A DNA stretch of 64,000 bases from the NCBI GenBank assembly GCA_963776665.1, contig CAVZNQ010000029.1, positions 70,970 to 134,969 of the forward strand, given 5' to 3'. Shown one piece after another: positions 1 through 7,415 of this stretch. Below the pieces are notes generated by a model. The model saw only the letters and a program-made list of their open reading frames with translations. It did not search any database and was not told where the DNA came from. A program made the translations under genes and the position numbers. Origin of the DNA: Roseiarcus sp963776665 (GTDB lineage Bacteria; Pseudomonadota; Alphaproteobacteria; Rhizobiales; Beijerinckiaceae). Numbering within the stretch: position 1 is the stretch's first letter; every line of letters starts with the position of its first letter.

Positions 1-1674
1 CAGGCGGCAGAGGCTCGGGCTGAGCCCTTGGTCGTCAACCCCCGCGTGCTCACGCCAAATTCGATCGCCGCTGGTTTCTTCGCCGAAGAGGTCCGCCGCG
101 AATTGTCGGAGCGCTATGGCGAACAGAAGCTTTACGAGGGTGGGCTGTCGGTTCGCACGACTCTCGATCCGAAAATTCAGCTGATGGCGCGCAAGGCGCT
201 GGTCGACGGCCTCGTGCGCTATGATGAGGCCTACGGCTGGCACGGCACGCTCAAGTCCATCGACATCAGCCAGGATTGGGGCGTTCCGCTGGCGGATGTC
301 CCTGCTTACGGCGACATCAAGCCTTGGGTCCTGGCGGTGGCGCTCGACGTCGGCGACACCGCCATGCGGATCGGAATTCAGCCGGAGCGCGATAAATCGG
401 GCGCCATCGTCGCCGACCGCAAGACCGGCGCCGTGACGCTCGACGGCGTCAAATGGACAGGCAAGAGGCCGAAGGGCTTGGCCAAACCGGGCGACATCTT
501 CTATGTCGAGCCGGTCGTCGGCCGCGACGGAGAATATCGGCTGCGGCAGATTCCGGAAGTGTCCGGCGCCGCCATAGCGATGGATCCGTTCACGGGGCGC
601 GTGCTCGCCATGGTCGGCGGATTTTCGTTTGACGAGTCCGAGTTCAATCGCGCGACCCAGGCGCAGCGCCAGCCGGGATCCTCGTTCAAGCCGTTCGTCT
701 ACGCCGCGGCGCTGGATAACGGCTACACGCCCTCATCCACTCTTCTCGACGCTCCCGTCCAGATCGACGACGGCAGCGGCCAGCTCTGGACTCCGGCAAA
801 CTTCGAAGGCACCTCCGGCGGGGCGCATACGCTCCGATTTGGAATCGAGCATTCGATCAACTTGATGACGATCAGGCTCGCGCGCGACATCGGCATGCCG
901 CTGGTCGTCGAATACGCCAAGCGGTTTGGCATCTATGACAATCTGCCGCCGTTCCTGTCGATGGCGATTGGCGCGGGCGAGACGACGGTGCTCAGGATGA
1001 TCACCGGGTATTCGATGTTCGCCAACGGCGGCAAGCGGGTGAAAGCGACGTTGATCGACCGGATCCAGGATCGCTGGGGCAATACGATCTACAAGCACGA
1101 CGAACGCGTCTGCGAAGGGTGCGACGCGGCGACGTGGGAGAATCAGCCCGAGCCACGCCTGATCGACAAACGCGAACAGGTTATCGATCCGCTGACGGCC
1201 TATCAGATCACTTCCATCATGGAGGGCGTGATCCAGCGCGGCACCGGCATCGCGATCAAGGAGGTCGGCAAGCACCTTGCGGGCAAGACCGGCACCACCA
1301 ATGACGCGAAGGATCTCTGGTTTGTCGGCTACTCGCCGAACCTCGCCTTCGGCGTATTCATGGGTTACGACAAGCCGCGCTCCCTCGGCGGTAGCGCGCA
1401 GGCCGCGCTCTACACCGCGCCGATCTTCCGCGACTTCATGAAGTTGGCCCTCAAAGACACGCCCGACACGCCGTTCCGGATTCCGCCCGGCATCAAGCTG
1501 ATTTCGGTCGACGTCCATAGCGGGATGCGCGGGAGCGGCGCCGGCTCAATCATGGAGGCGTTCAAGCCCGGCACCGGGCCGCCAGACTCCTACGGCGGCG
1601 GTTGGGGCGAAGGGGCTCAGACCTCGTCCCGGAGCGAACGATCAGTCGGGTCCGGGACAGGCGGGCTCTACTGA
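1..1674 (+). CDS. mrcA: Penicillin-binding protein 1A, 3' part (5' end outside window)
   Basis: Bifunctional class A PBP that polymerises glycan strands and cross-links peptides at the outer face of the inner membrane. Only the end of the linker and the transpeptidase domain are in the window; the frame is open to base 1, so the start lies upstream. The three penicillin-binding motifs are present in order: SSFK (679-690, with the catalytic Ser), SIN within HSINLM near 855-866, and KTG (1285-1293). The tail after about 1520 is Gly/Ser-rich and typically variable. It is followed by prfB, and the mrcA-prfB order is common in Rhizobiales. The family call is certain; the symbol mrcA versus ponA is a naming choice. 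Confidence 0.95.
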   Translation, partial: QAAEARAEPLVVNPRVLTPNSIAAGFFAEEVRRELSERYGEQKLYEGGLSVRTTLDPKIQLMARKALVDGLVRYDEAYGWHGTLKSIDISQDWGVPLADVPAYGDIKPWVLAVALDVGDTAMRIGIQPERDKSGAIVADRKTGAVTLDGVKWTGKRPKGLAKPGDIFYVEPVVGRDGEYRLRQIPEVSGAAIAMDPFTGRVLAMVGGFSFDESEFNRATQAQRQPGSSFKPFVYAAALDNGYTPSSTLLDAPVQIDDGSGQLWTPANFEGTSGGAHTLRFGIEHSINLMTIRLARDIGMPLVVEYAKRFGIYDNLPPFLSMAIGAGETTVLRMITGYSMFANGGKRVKATLIDRIQDRWGNTIYKHDERVCEGCDAATWENQPEPRLIDKREQVIDPLTAYQITSIMEGVIQRGTGIAIKEVGKHLAGKTGTTNDAKDLWFVGYSPNLAFGVFMGYDKPRSLGGSAQAALYTAPIFRDFMKLALKDTPDTPFRIPPGIKLISVDVHSGMRGSGAGSIMEAFKPGTGPPDSYGGGWGEGAQTSSRSERSVGSGTGGLY

Positions 1675-1778
1675 GCGGCCTTCGGGACATGAGGCCAATG
1701 ATCGCCTCCGCTCGTCGGCGCGACGCTCCCGCTCCCGCCTAGGGATCGCATCTCGTCTTCAGGTTTACGGATTCAAAC

Positions 1779-2907
1779 ATGCGCGCCGAAGCTGAACAGT
1801 TGGTCGAATCGATCAAGCAGTCCGTGGGCCTGCTGAGGAGGCATCTTTGACGTCGATGCGGCGACGCGGCGTTTGGCCGAACTGAATGCGAAATCCGAAC
1901 ATCCCGATCTCTGGAAGGATCCCGAATTCGCCGAAAAGCTGATGCGCGAGCGCACTACGCTCGAAGACCGGCTGGGTTCGCTGGCGAAAATCGAGCGCGA
2001 CCTCGACGATGCGGCAACTCTGGTCGACCTTGCCGAGACCGAGGGCGACCAGGCGGTCGAAGCCGAGGGAATCGCGGCGCTCAGAGCGCTCAAGCTTGAG
2101 GGCGAACGACGCCAGCTTGAAGCTCTGCTCTCTGGCGAGGCCGACGCCAACGACAGTTATGTCGAAGTGCATTCCGGCGCGGGCGGCACCGAGAGCTGCG
2201 ACTGGGCGCGCATGCTGCTGAGAATGTACGCGCGCTGGGGGGAGCGGCGGAAGTTCAAAGTCGAGCTGATCGAAGAGACCGCGGGAGACGAGGCTGGAAT
2301 CAAGTCGGCGACAATCGTCGTCAAGGGCCACAACGCTCATGGATGGCTGAAGACCGAGTCGGGCGTTCATCGCCTGGTTCGCATTTCGCCGTTCGACTCG
2401 AACGCCCGCCGGCATACGAGTTTTGCCTCCGTCTGGGTCTATCCGGTCGTCGACGACCGGATCGAGATAGAGGTCAGCGAGAGCGATTGCCGCATCGACA
2501 CCTACCGCGCGTCCGGCGCCGGCGGACAGCACGTCAACAAGACTGAATCGGCGGTGCGGATCACCCACCTGCCGACCGGCATCGTCGTCGCCTGCCAGTC
2601 GGAGCGCTCGCAGCACAAGAATCGCGCGACCGCCTGGAACATGCTGCGAGCCCGCCTCTATGAGCTCGAGCTCGAGAAGCAGGAAGCCAAGGCCAACGCC
2701 GACGCGGCCTCCAAGACCGACATCGGCTGGGGCCACCAGATCCGCTCCTACGTGCTGCAGCCCTATCAGATGGTGAAGGACCTTCGCACCGGCCACGTAT
2801 CGAGTTCGCCCGCCGACGTGCTCGACGGGGATCTCGACCCGTTCATGGAGGCTTCGCTCGCCCAGCGCCTGTCGGGCCGCACCGTCGCGGTCGAGGATGT
2901 CGACTAG
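1779..2907 (+). CDS. prfB: Peptide chain release factor 2, made by programmed +1 frameshift
   Basis: RF2 releases the finished peptide at UGA and UAA codons. The gene starts at ATG 1779 (MRAEAEQLVESIKQ) and runs 23 codons to an in-frame TGA at 1848-1850. Slipping +1 at CTT (1845-1847) gives Asp-Val-Asp-Ala and then an open frame to 2907. The corrected product is 375 aa, normal for RF2. The stop-codon-reading SPF motif is at 2386-2394 and the catalytic GGQ at 2521-2529. An ATG-like start further in would lose the first 31 residues and is not needed. Regulation is autogenous: low RF2 leaves the UGA unread and favours slippage. Confidence 0.96.
1836..1851 (+). promoter_or_regulatory. RF2 +1 recoding site
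   Basis: AGGAGG (1836-1841), CAT, then CTT TGA C. The internal Shine-Dalgarno-like hexamer, the three-base spacer and the slippery CUU-UGA-C match the arrangement known from E. coli prfB. The peptidyl-tRNA slips from CUU to UUU, so UGA is bypassed. Confidence 0.95.
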
Positions 2908-2918
2908 GGCGCCCGGCG

Positions 2919-3025
2919 CGCCCCGCAACGATTTCCAAGTCGGGCGCAACGAATTCCAAATCGGGCGCAACAAAATCCAAAGCCGGACGCAACAAAATCC
3001 AAATCGGGCGCAACGAATTCCAAAC
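2919..3025. repeat. Tandem array of about five 21-bp units (array A)
   Basis: Units have the form cgggcGCAACgaattCCAAAt, 21 bp long (one is 22 bp), with GCAAC and CCAAA best conserved. Because 21 is a multiple of 3, one frame reads as heptads of the type RNEFQIG or RNKIQSR. The array follows the prfB stop. A related array lies at 63478-63585. The rest of the 2908-3256 gap holds no gene I can support. Confidence 0.85.
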
Positions 3026-3256
3026 CGGATTTCCTTCCGCGGATCGAGATTTTTCAATGACTTAGGCGCTAAATTCGGAGCCGGCGCTCTTGTCGCTACC
3101 TGAGTGCGGAAACCGAGCCGTGCCGCCTTCGCGCGGCATGACGACGATTGTGATTGGACTCAAACAGCATGCGCCTGGGGCCGCTGGTCCCGCGCCATTC
3201 TTCTGGAATATCCGGACGATAACGCCGCTTTCTGATAAAGGCAAGATATTGTCGGT

Positions 3257-3832
3257 CTAGCGGCGCGAGGCCCCGAGTTTCGGCCAAGCCGGCGACATTC
3301 GCCTAAGCACGTCGTCGCGGTTCACGAGACGATGCTTGACGGCTCCAGCGACATGGAGCGCGACCAGGCAGGCAATCGCCCAGGCGGTGAGCTTATGCGC
3401 AAGCACGGCCGCGGCGAACAGCGACGGGTCGGCAGGGGCGATGTTCGGAATGACGAACAGGTCGAAGAACCGGGTCGGAATCGGCAGCGGCGACGTCGAA
3501 ACGACCAGCCACCCCGAGACGATTGCGCAAAGCGTCAGGATGTAAAGGGCGCCCTGGACGAAGGCGGCAAGCCGTCGCTCCCAGGCCGGGGAAACCGGGG
3601 CCGGCGGCGAAGCGCGGGCGAAGCGGGCGGCGAGCCGCGCCGCTGTCAGCGCAAGCGCGACGAAGCCGAGCGACTTGTGCTGCTGATAGAGATCGAACGC
3701 GGCGGCCGAATCGAGGCCGCCATAGATCATCGCCCACCCCCACGCGATCAGCGCCAGAATGACCGCGGCCCCCGCCCAGTGGAGCGAAATGACCGGCCCG
3801 CTCCACCGCGCAGGCCTGTCCCCGGCGGTCAA
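3257..3832 (-). CDS. Cytochrome b561 family protein
   Basis: Di-heme membrane protein of the bacterial b561 type, which passes electrons between quinol and periplasmic or soluble partners. The 191-aa protein shows four hydrophobic segments with helix-borne His residues: SLHWAG near the N-terminus, QQHKSLG, and AHKLTAW and ALHVAG in the C-terminal half. This matches the family. The start is a TTG that overlaps the YceI stop (TTGA), so translation is probably coupled to YceI. The partner is expected to be that YceI protein, a combination seen in many proteobacteria. The specific electron partner is unknown. Confidence 0.88.
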   Translation of the reverse strand: MTAGDRPARWSGPVISLHWAGAAVILALIAWGWAMIYGGLDSAAAFDLYQQHKSLGFVALALTAARLAARFARASPPAPVSPAWERRLAAFVQGALYILTLCAIVSGWLVVSTSPLPIPTRFFDLFVIPNIAPADPSLFAAAVLAHKLTAWAIACLVALHVAGAVKHRLVNRDDVLRRMSPAWPKLGASRR

Positions 3833-4422
3833 AGCTCGACGGCCTCGCTAGAGATCGCCAGTTCGACCTCCCGCGAGACCAGGGGAAAGCCGGAGTTCAT
3901 GCCGAACGCCAGCCTGTCGATGCTGGTCTTGGCCAGGAAAGTAAGCCGCGCGCCGGCGCCCGTTTGTCGTTGCACCGCGACCTCGACGCTGAGCGGGCGG
4001 GTTACGCCGAGGAGCGTCAGGTCGCCGGTCACGCGCACGGTGCGGTCGTCAATCTTCGCCACCGATTTGGAGACGAAATCGATCGAGGGGAATTGCGCGG
4101 CGTCGAGGAATGCGGTCGAGCGCAAATAATCGTCGAATTGCTGGGAGCCGACGTCCACCGACTGCGATTGCACGTGGAATGTCACGCTGCTCCGGTCCGG
4201 ATGGTCGAGATCGACCGAGATGCGGCCCGAAAACTGCCGGAACTGGCCGTGCGTGCGCGGATAGCCGACGGCTTCGATGGCGAAGGCGATGTGGGTTCGC
4301 TCCGGGTCGATCCGCCAGTTTGCCGGCGCGGCGGCGAGCGCGACGGCTTGCGGAAGAAGACCGAGCGTCAAAATGGCGCAAGCAGCGCGCACGCGCCGAA
4401 TTGCTTTTTCTGGGAGTTTCAT
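3829..4422 (-). CDS. YceI family periplasmic protein
   Basis: YceI proteins are lipocalin-like beta barrels that bind isoprenoid lipids. Here a signal peptide (MKLPEKAIRRVRAACAIL...ALAA) precedes the typical core: WRIDPERTHIAFAI, GQFRQFSGRI, then RVTGDLTLLGVTRPL. The ATG at 4422 is preceded by GTGAGGTG; an in-frame start 21 bases upstream adds a charged tail to the signal peptide and is less likely. The stop overlaps the cytochrome b561 start. The gene lies downstream of an anti-sigma/sigma pair on the same strand, with a 123-bp gap that contains a direct repeat, so it may have its own promoter. Confidence 0.9.
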   Translation of the reverse strand: MKLPEKAIRRVRAACAILTLGLLPQAVALAAAPANWRIDPERTHIAFAIEAVGYPRTHGQFRQFSGRISVDLDHPDRSSVTFHVQSQSVDVGSQQFDDYLRSTAFLDAAQFPSIDFVSKSVAKIDDRTVRVTGDLTLLGVTRPLSVEVAVQRQTGAGARLTFLAKTSIDRLAFGMNSGFPLVSREVELAISSEAVEL

Positions 4423-4469
4423 GAACACCTCACTATCCCGCAACGAACGTTCGGGTACGAGGATTTATT

Positions 4470-4504
4470 CGTTACTGCTCTCTGACTTCACTTACGCGTT
4501 ACTG
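4470..4504 (-). promoter_or_regulatory. Direct repeat upstream of yceI
   Basis: CAGTAACG occurs twice on the minus strand (4470-4477 and 4497-4504), 27 bp apart and about 50 bp before the yceI start. Spacing close to a multiple of the helical turn would suit a dimeric regulator on one DNA face. The function is an inference from position only. Confidence 0.35.
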
Positions 4505-4545
4505 GGCGGCGTCCGCTAGCAGGCCCGGACGGCGGACGGCGGATT

Positions 4546-5301
4546 TCAGATTTGTTTCTCGATCGTTTGCGCCAGCGCGACGGCCCGCTCCACCGGAATG
4601 CGGCCGATGACAAGATGGCTGCGCCCGCTGCTTGACCACCAGGCAAGCGAGAGATCGTCCCGGCGCTCGGAACGAATCGGGGCGTCCGGCGCTTGCTGGG
4701 CCAGGATGCAGAGGAGGACCGGCGCACCAGAGGGATCGACGTAGGCGATCACGCCAAGGGGCGAGCCTTCGTAAGCGAGCATGAACGCCACGGCGAAGCG
4801 CAAGCCCGGGAGGGCGACGTTTTCGGGCGTCAGTTTGGCCCCCACCTTGGCGCCAAGCGCGTCAAGTTCGATCGCCTGCAGCGAGGCGTCCGGGTTCAGG
4901 GGACTGAAGGTCTCGTTGGTGTAGAGGTTCGTATATTCGACGACGGCGGTACGCCAGTCCTCCCGTTCCCTGAGCATCCCAAAACTCGCCGCAAGCCACA
5001 AGGCTGCGCCTGCCGCCAGGAGCCCGATCGCAACGCCTGCTGCAAGCTGCCGCAATCCGTTGCCGGCGAAGCGTTGGCGAACGGGTTCGTCCGGCGGGAT
5101 CGCGGCTCGCAGGCGCCCCAACGGAGCCTGGCCGAGGAGTTCCCCCAATGACGCGGCGATGGGCGCGCCGGCCGCGCGCAATTCGTCATAGCGCTGACGC
5201 AACCGCTCATCGGCCGCCAGGCGCGCAAGAAGCGCGTCTCGACTGCCTTCATCAAGTTCGTTGTCGATCAGAGCGACAAGTTCGGCGTCTTCGTCAGCCA
5301 T
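4546..5301 (-). CDS. Membrane anti-sigma factor, cognate to the adjacent ECF sigma
   Basis: 251 aa. The N-terminal helical region (about 1-70, starting MADEDAELVALIDNELD) has the look of an anti-sigma domain, but there is no HxxxCxxC zinc motif. A single membrane segment follows at about 86-110 (GVAIGLLAAGAALWLAA), then a periplasmic domain of about 140 aa. The gene begins 20 bp after the sigma-factor stop on the same strand, the usual layout of such pairs. It would hold the sigma factor at the membrane until an envelope or redox signal. The periplasmic part is not recognised. Confidence 0.82.
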   Translation of the reverse strand: MADEDAELVALIDNELDEGSRDALLARLAADERLRQRYDELRAAGAPIAASLGELLGQAPLGRLRAAIPPDEPVRQRFAGNGLRQLAAGVAIGLLAAGAALWLAASFGMLREREDWRTAVVEYTNLYTNETFSPLNPDASLQAIELDALGAKVGAKLTPENVALPGLRFAVAFMLAYEGSPLGVIAYVDPSGAPVLLCILAQQAPDAPIRSERRDDLSLAWWSSSGRSHLVIGRIPVERAVALAQTIEKQI

Positions 5302-5321
5302 CGTCTTACCGGAGAACGCTC

Positions 5322-5813
5322 CTATTTCAATTTCGCCAGCGTCGCGCGCGCCGCGGCCAGCCTGCTCATGACGGTGCCGATCGGAACCGCGAGAGCCGCC
5401 GCCGCTTCTGCATAAGTGTACCCGTCGCCGTAGACGAGCAACACCGTTTCGCGCTGAGCCTCGGGAAGTCGGCCAATGGCTCTTAACACCGCAGAAGCCG
5501 TAATATTCACTTCGATTTCACGCGCGCCGTCGGTCGTCAAGACCTCTTCGGGGTCGACGAAGCCGCCGCCCTCCCGAATCCGCCGCGACCGGATCTCGTT
5601 GAGCCAGATCGACCTCAGAATTGCGAACAGCCACCGATCCACCCTCGTTCCGGGAACAAATTGGTCGGCGCGTTCGATCGCGCGCAAGCAAGTCGCCTGC
5701 ACGAGGTCGTCGGCGACGTCTCGCGCCCTCGATAATACCAGCGCGTATCGCCAGAGGCGCGCCAAAGAGGGCTCAAGGCCGGCCCGCACTTCGCGTCGGC
5801 TCGCTTCGCTCAT
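5322..5813 (-). CDS. ECF-type RNA polymerase sigma factor
   Basis: 163 aa, the normal size of an ECF sigma. Region 2 (about 15-80) contains DVADDLVQATCLRAIERADQ and WLFAILRSIWLNEIRS, the promoter -10 melting region. Region 4 (about 108-160) contains LPEAQRETVLLVYGDGYTYAEAAAALAVPIGTV, the -35-reading helix-turn-helix. No extra domain is present. It is followed directly by its anti-sigma gene and probably controls the yceI-b561 pair and/or the divergent gene at 5957. The ECF subgroup was not determined. Confidence 0.92.
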   Translation of the reverse strand: MSEASRREVRAGLEPSLARLWRYALVLSRARDVADDLVQATCLRAIERADQFVPGTRVDRWLFAILRSIWLNEIRSRRIREGGGFVDPEEVLTTDGAREIEVNITASAVLRAIGRLPEAQRETVLLVYGDGYTYAEAAAALAVPIGTVMSRLAAARATLAKLK

Positions 5814-5956
5814 CCGCTCTATTAGACACTATACAGCGGCGAGCGAAGAGGGCCGCGCGGGATTTTTTGGTCGATCTCGCCAAAAAATATCGGCGCGAAT
5901 AAATGTCCGGCTGACGTGTTTCTCGGGCTCAGTATCTCAATCGGAAGGAGCCGGCG

Positions 5957-6751
5957 ATGCGCATCTTTCTCAATTCTCATCACGGAAACGGCGCCAGTTT
6001 TGTCTCGGCGCTCTGTTGCGGATTGATCGTTGCCAGTCTCGCGCTGGCCACGCCTGTCTTTGCGGCCGGCGGCGGCGGAGGCGGTGGAGGAGGGGGCGGC
6101 GGCGGTGGCGGCGGCGGAGCTGGAGGGGGCGGCGGCGGGGCTGGAGCCGGCGGCGGCGGAGCCGGAGCGGGCGCTGGGGGTGGAGCCGGAGCCGGAGCCG
6201 GAGCTGGAGCCGGAGCTGGAGCTGGAGCTGGAGCTGGAGCTGGAGCTGGATCGGGCGGCGGCGGCGGCGGATTCTATTCCCCCGCCCAAAGCGCGCCCCG
6301 GGCGCAGGTCCCCTCCGACCTCACAACTTGTTCCCCAGGTCTCGTCTGGGATACAAAGCACAAGAAGTGCCTCGTCAGGCACAGCGGCGTGCTTTCCGAC
6401 CCCGACATGACCGAATATGCCTACGCGCTCGCCAAGGCGGACCGCTACCAGGAAGCAATCGACGTGCTCGATCTCCTGGACAATCCGGACACCCCGCGCG
6501 CGCTCAACTATCGCGGCTACGCGACGCGCAAGCTCGGCCACACCGACGAGGGAATCGGCTACTATCTGAAGTCGGTGGCGCTCGATCCCGCCTATCCGCA
6601 GGTGCGCGAATACCTCGGCGAGGCCTATGTCATCGAGGGCAAGTACGATCTCGCGAAAGACCAACTGGCGACGATCAGCAAGCTTTGCGGAACCGAGTGC
6701 GAGTATTATGAGGACCTGGCCGACGCGCTGACCAAGGCGCACGCGCTCTAG
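5957..6751 (+). CDS. Exported Gly/Ala-rich protein with TPR-like C-terminal domain
   Basis: 264 aa. A signal peptide ends at about residue 37 (TPVFAA). A poly-Gly run and then a Gly-Ala alternation fill about residues 38-105. A short Cys-containing segment follows (SDLTTCSPGLVWD), and then TPR-like helical repeats at about 150-255 (YALAKADRYQEAIDVLDLL, NYRGYATRKLGHTDEGIGYY, YLGEAYVIEGKYDLAKDQL). A good ribosome site, GGAAGGAG, precedes ATG 5957. It is divergent from the ECF sigma gene, so the shared 143-bp region may be a sigma-dependent promoter. The role is unknown; an envelope scaffold is a guess. Confidence 0.8.
   Translation: MRIFLNSHHGNGASFVSALCCGLIVASLALATPVFAAGGGGGGGGGGGGGGGGGAGGGGGGAGAGGGGAGAGAGGGAGAGAGAGAGAGAGAGAGAGAGSGGGGGGFYSPAQSAPRAQVPSDLTTCSPGLVWDTKHKKCLVRHSGVLSDPDMTEYAYALAKADRYQEAIDVLDLLDNPDTPRALNYRGYATRKLGHTDEGIGYYLKSVALDPAYPQVREYLGEAYVIEGKYDLAKDQLATISKLCGTECEYYEDLADALTKAHAL
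6064..6273 (+). repeat. GGC/GGA and GGAGCT microsatellite inside coding sequence
   Basis: About 210 bp of almost pure glycine codons passing into a 6-bp ggagct/ggagcc tandem (Gly-Ala). The unit is a multiple of three, so copy-number change alters length but not frame. Confidence 0.9.
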
Positions 6752-6820
6752 TCTGCCCGGCCGACGACGCGCGCCCACGGATTTCGGCGCGCGTCAGTTT
6801 CGCTGGAAGGAACATTCGCA

Positions 6821-7282
6821 ATGTCGCGCGCCCAATTGACGCACGAAGACGCCTCGTCCCCCACGGAGGGGCGAACCTTCGACGCGGATCTCGCTTTCCT
6901 GTCGCGTTGGGCTGGCCCGCTCGGGCTCCTGGCGCGGGCAATGCTGGCTTACATTTTCATTCTCGAGGGCGCCGCCAAGATCACCAGCTACGGCGGCGTG
7001 GTCGAATATATGCAGGCCCACGGGGTCGACGGGCGTCTCCTGCCGCTGGTCATCCTGACCGAGCTTGGCGGCGGCCTGCTCGTGCTGTTCGGCCTGTGGA
7101 CGCGGTGGGCGGCGATCGCGCTGTCAGGCTATTGCCTGCTGACGGCGCTCATCTTCCACATGGGCGCGGACCAGGCGATACAATTCAACAAGAACATCGC
7201 GATGGCCGGCGGCTTTCTCGCGCTGGCGGTGCTCGGCCCCGGCGCGTGGTCGCTGGACGCCTGGCGCGGGCGAGTCCGCTAG
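6821..7282 (+). CDS. DoxX family membrane protein
   Basis: 153 aa with four hydrophobic segments, and the DoxX pattern: LLARAMLAYIFILEGAAKI in the first helix, then LTELGGGLLVLFGLWTRWAA, LTALIFHMG and FNKNIAMAGGFLALAVLGPG. DoxX-type proteins are small quinone-associated or redox-associated membrane proteins of loosely defined role. The ATG follows GGAAGGAACATTCGCA. It stands 69 bp after the TPR gene on the same strand and may be co-transcribed with it. Confidence 0.88.
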   Translation: MSRAQLTHEDASSPTEGRTFDADLAFLSRWAGPLGLLARAMLAYIFILEGAAKITSYGGVVEYMQAHGVDGRLLPLVILTELGGGLLVLFGLWTRWAAIALSGYCLLTALIFHMGADQAIQFNKNIAMAGGFLALAVLGPGAWSLDAWRGRVR

Positions 7283-7415
7283 GGACCTCGGAACGCAGCC
7301 TTCGTGTCCCGCGCCGAGCCGGCCGCTTCGCCTTGCGGCGGCCTGCGGCCGCGGCCTATAGAAAGGCCTTCGGCGTCGCCTTGCCCGTGGCCTCGCCACC
7401 TTTCGAAGGCCACGA

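Noticed and set aside
733..1518. 261-codon antisense frame within PBP1A
   Set aside because: Typical GC-skew shadow of a high-GC gene; no ribosome site or homology.
2897..3103. Repeat-encoded 68-aa protein after prfB
   Set aside because: The heptads come from the 21-bp repeats, change frame between units, and have no ribosome site.
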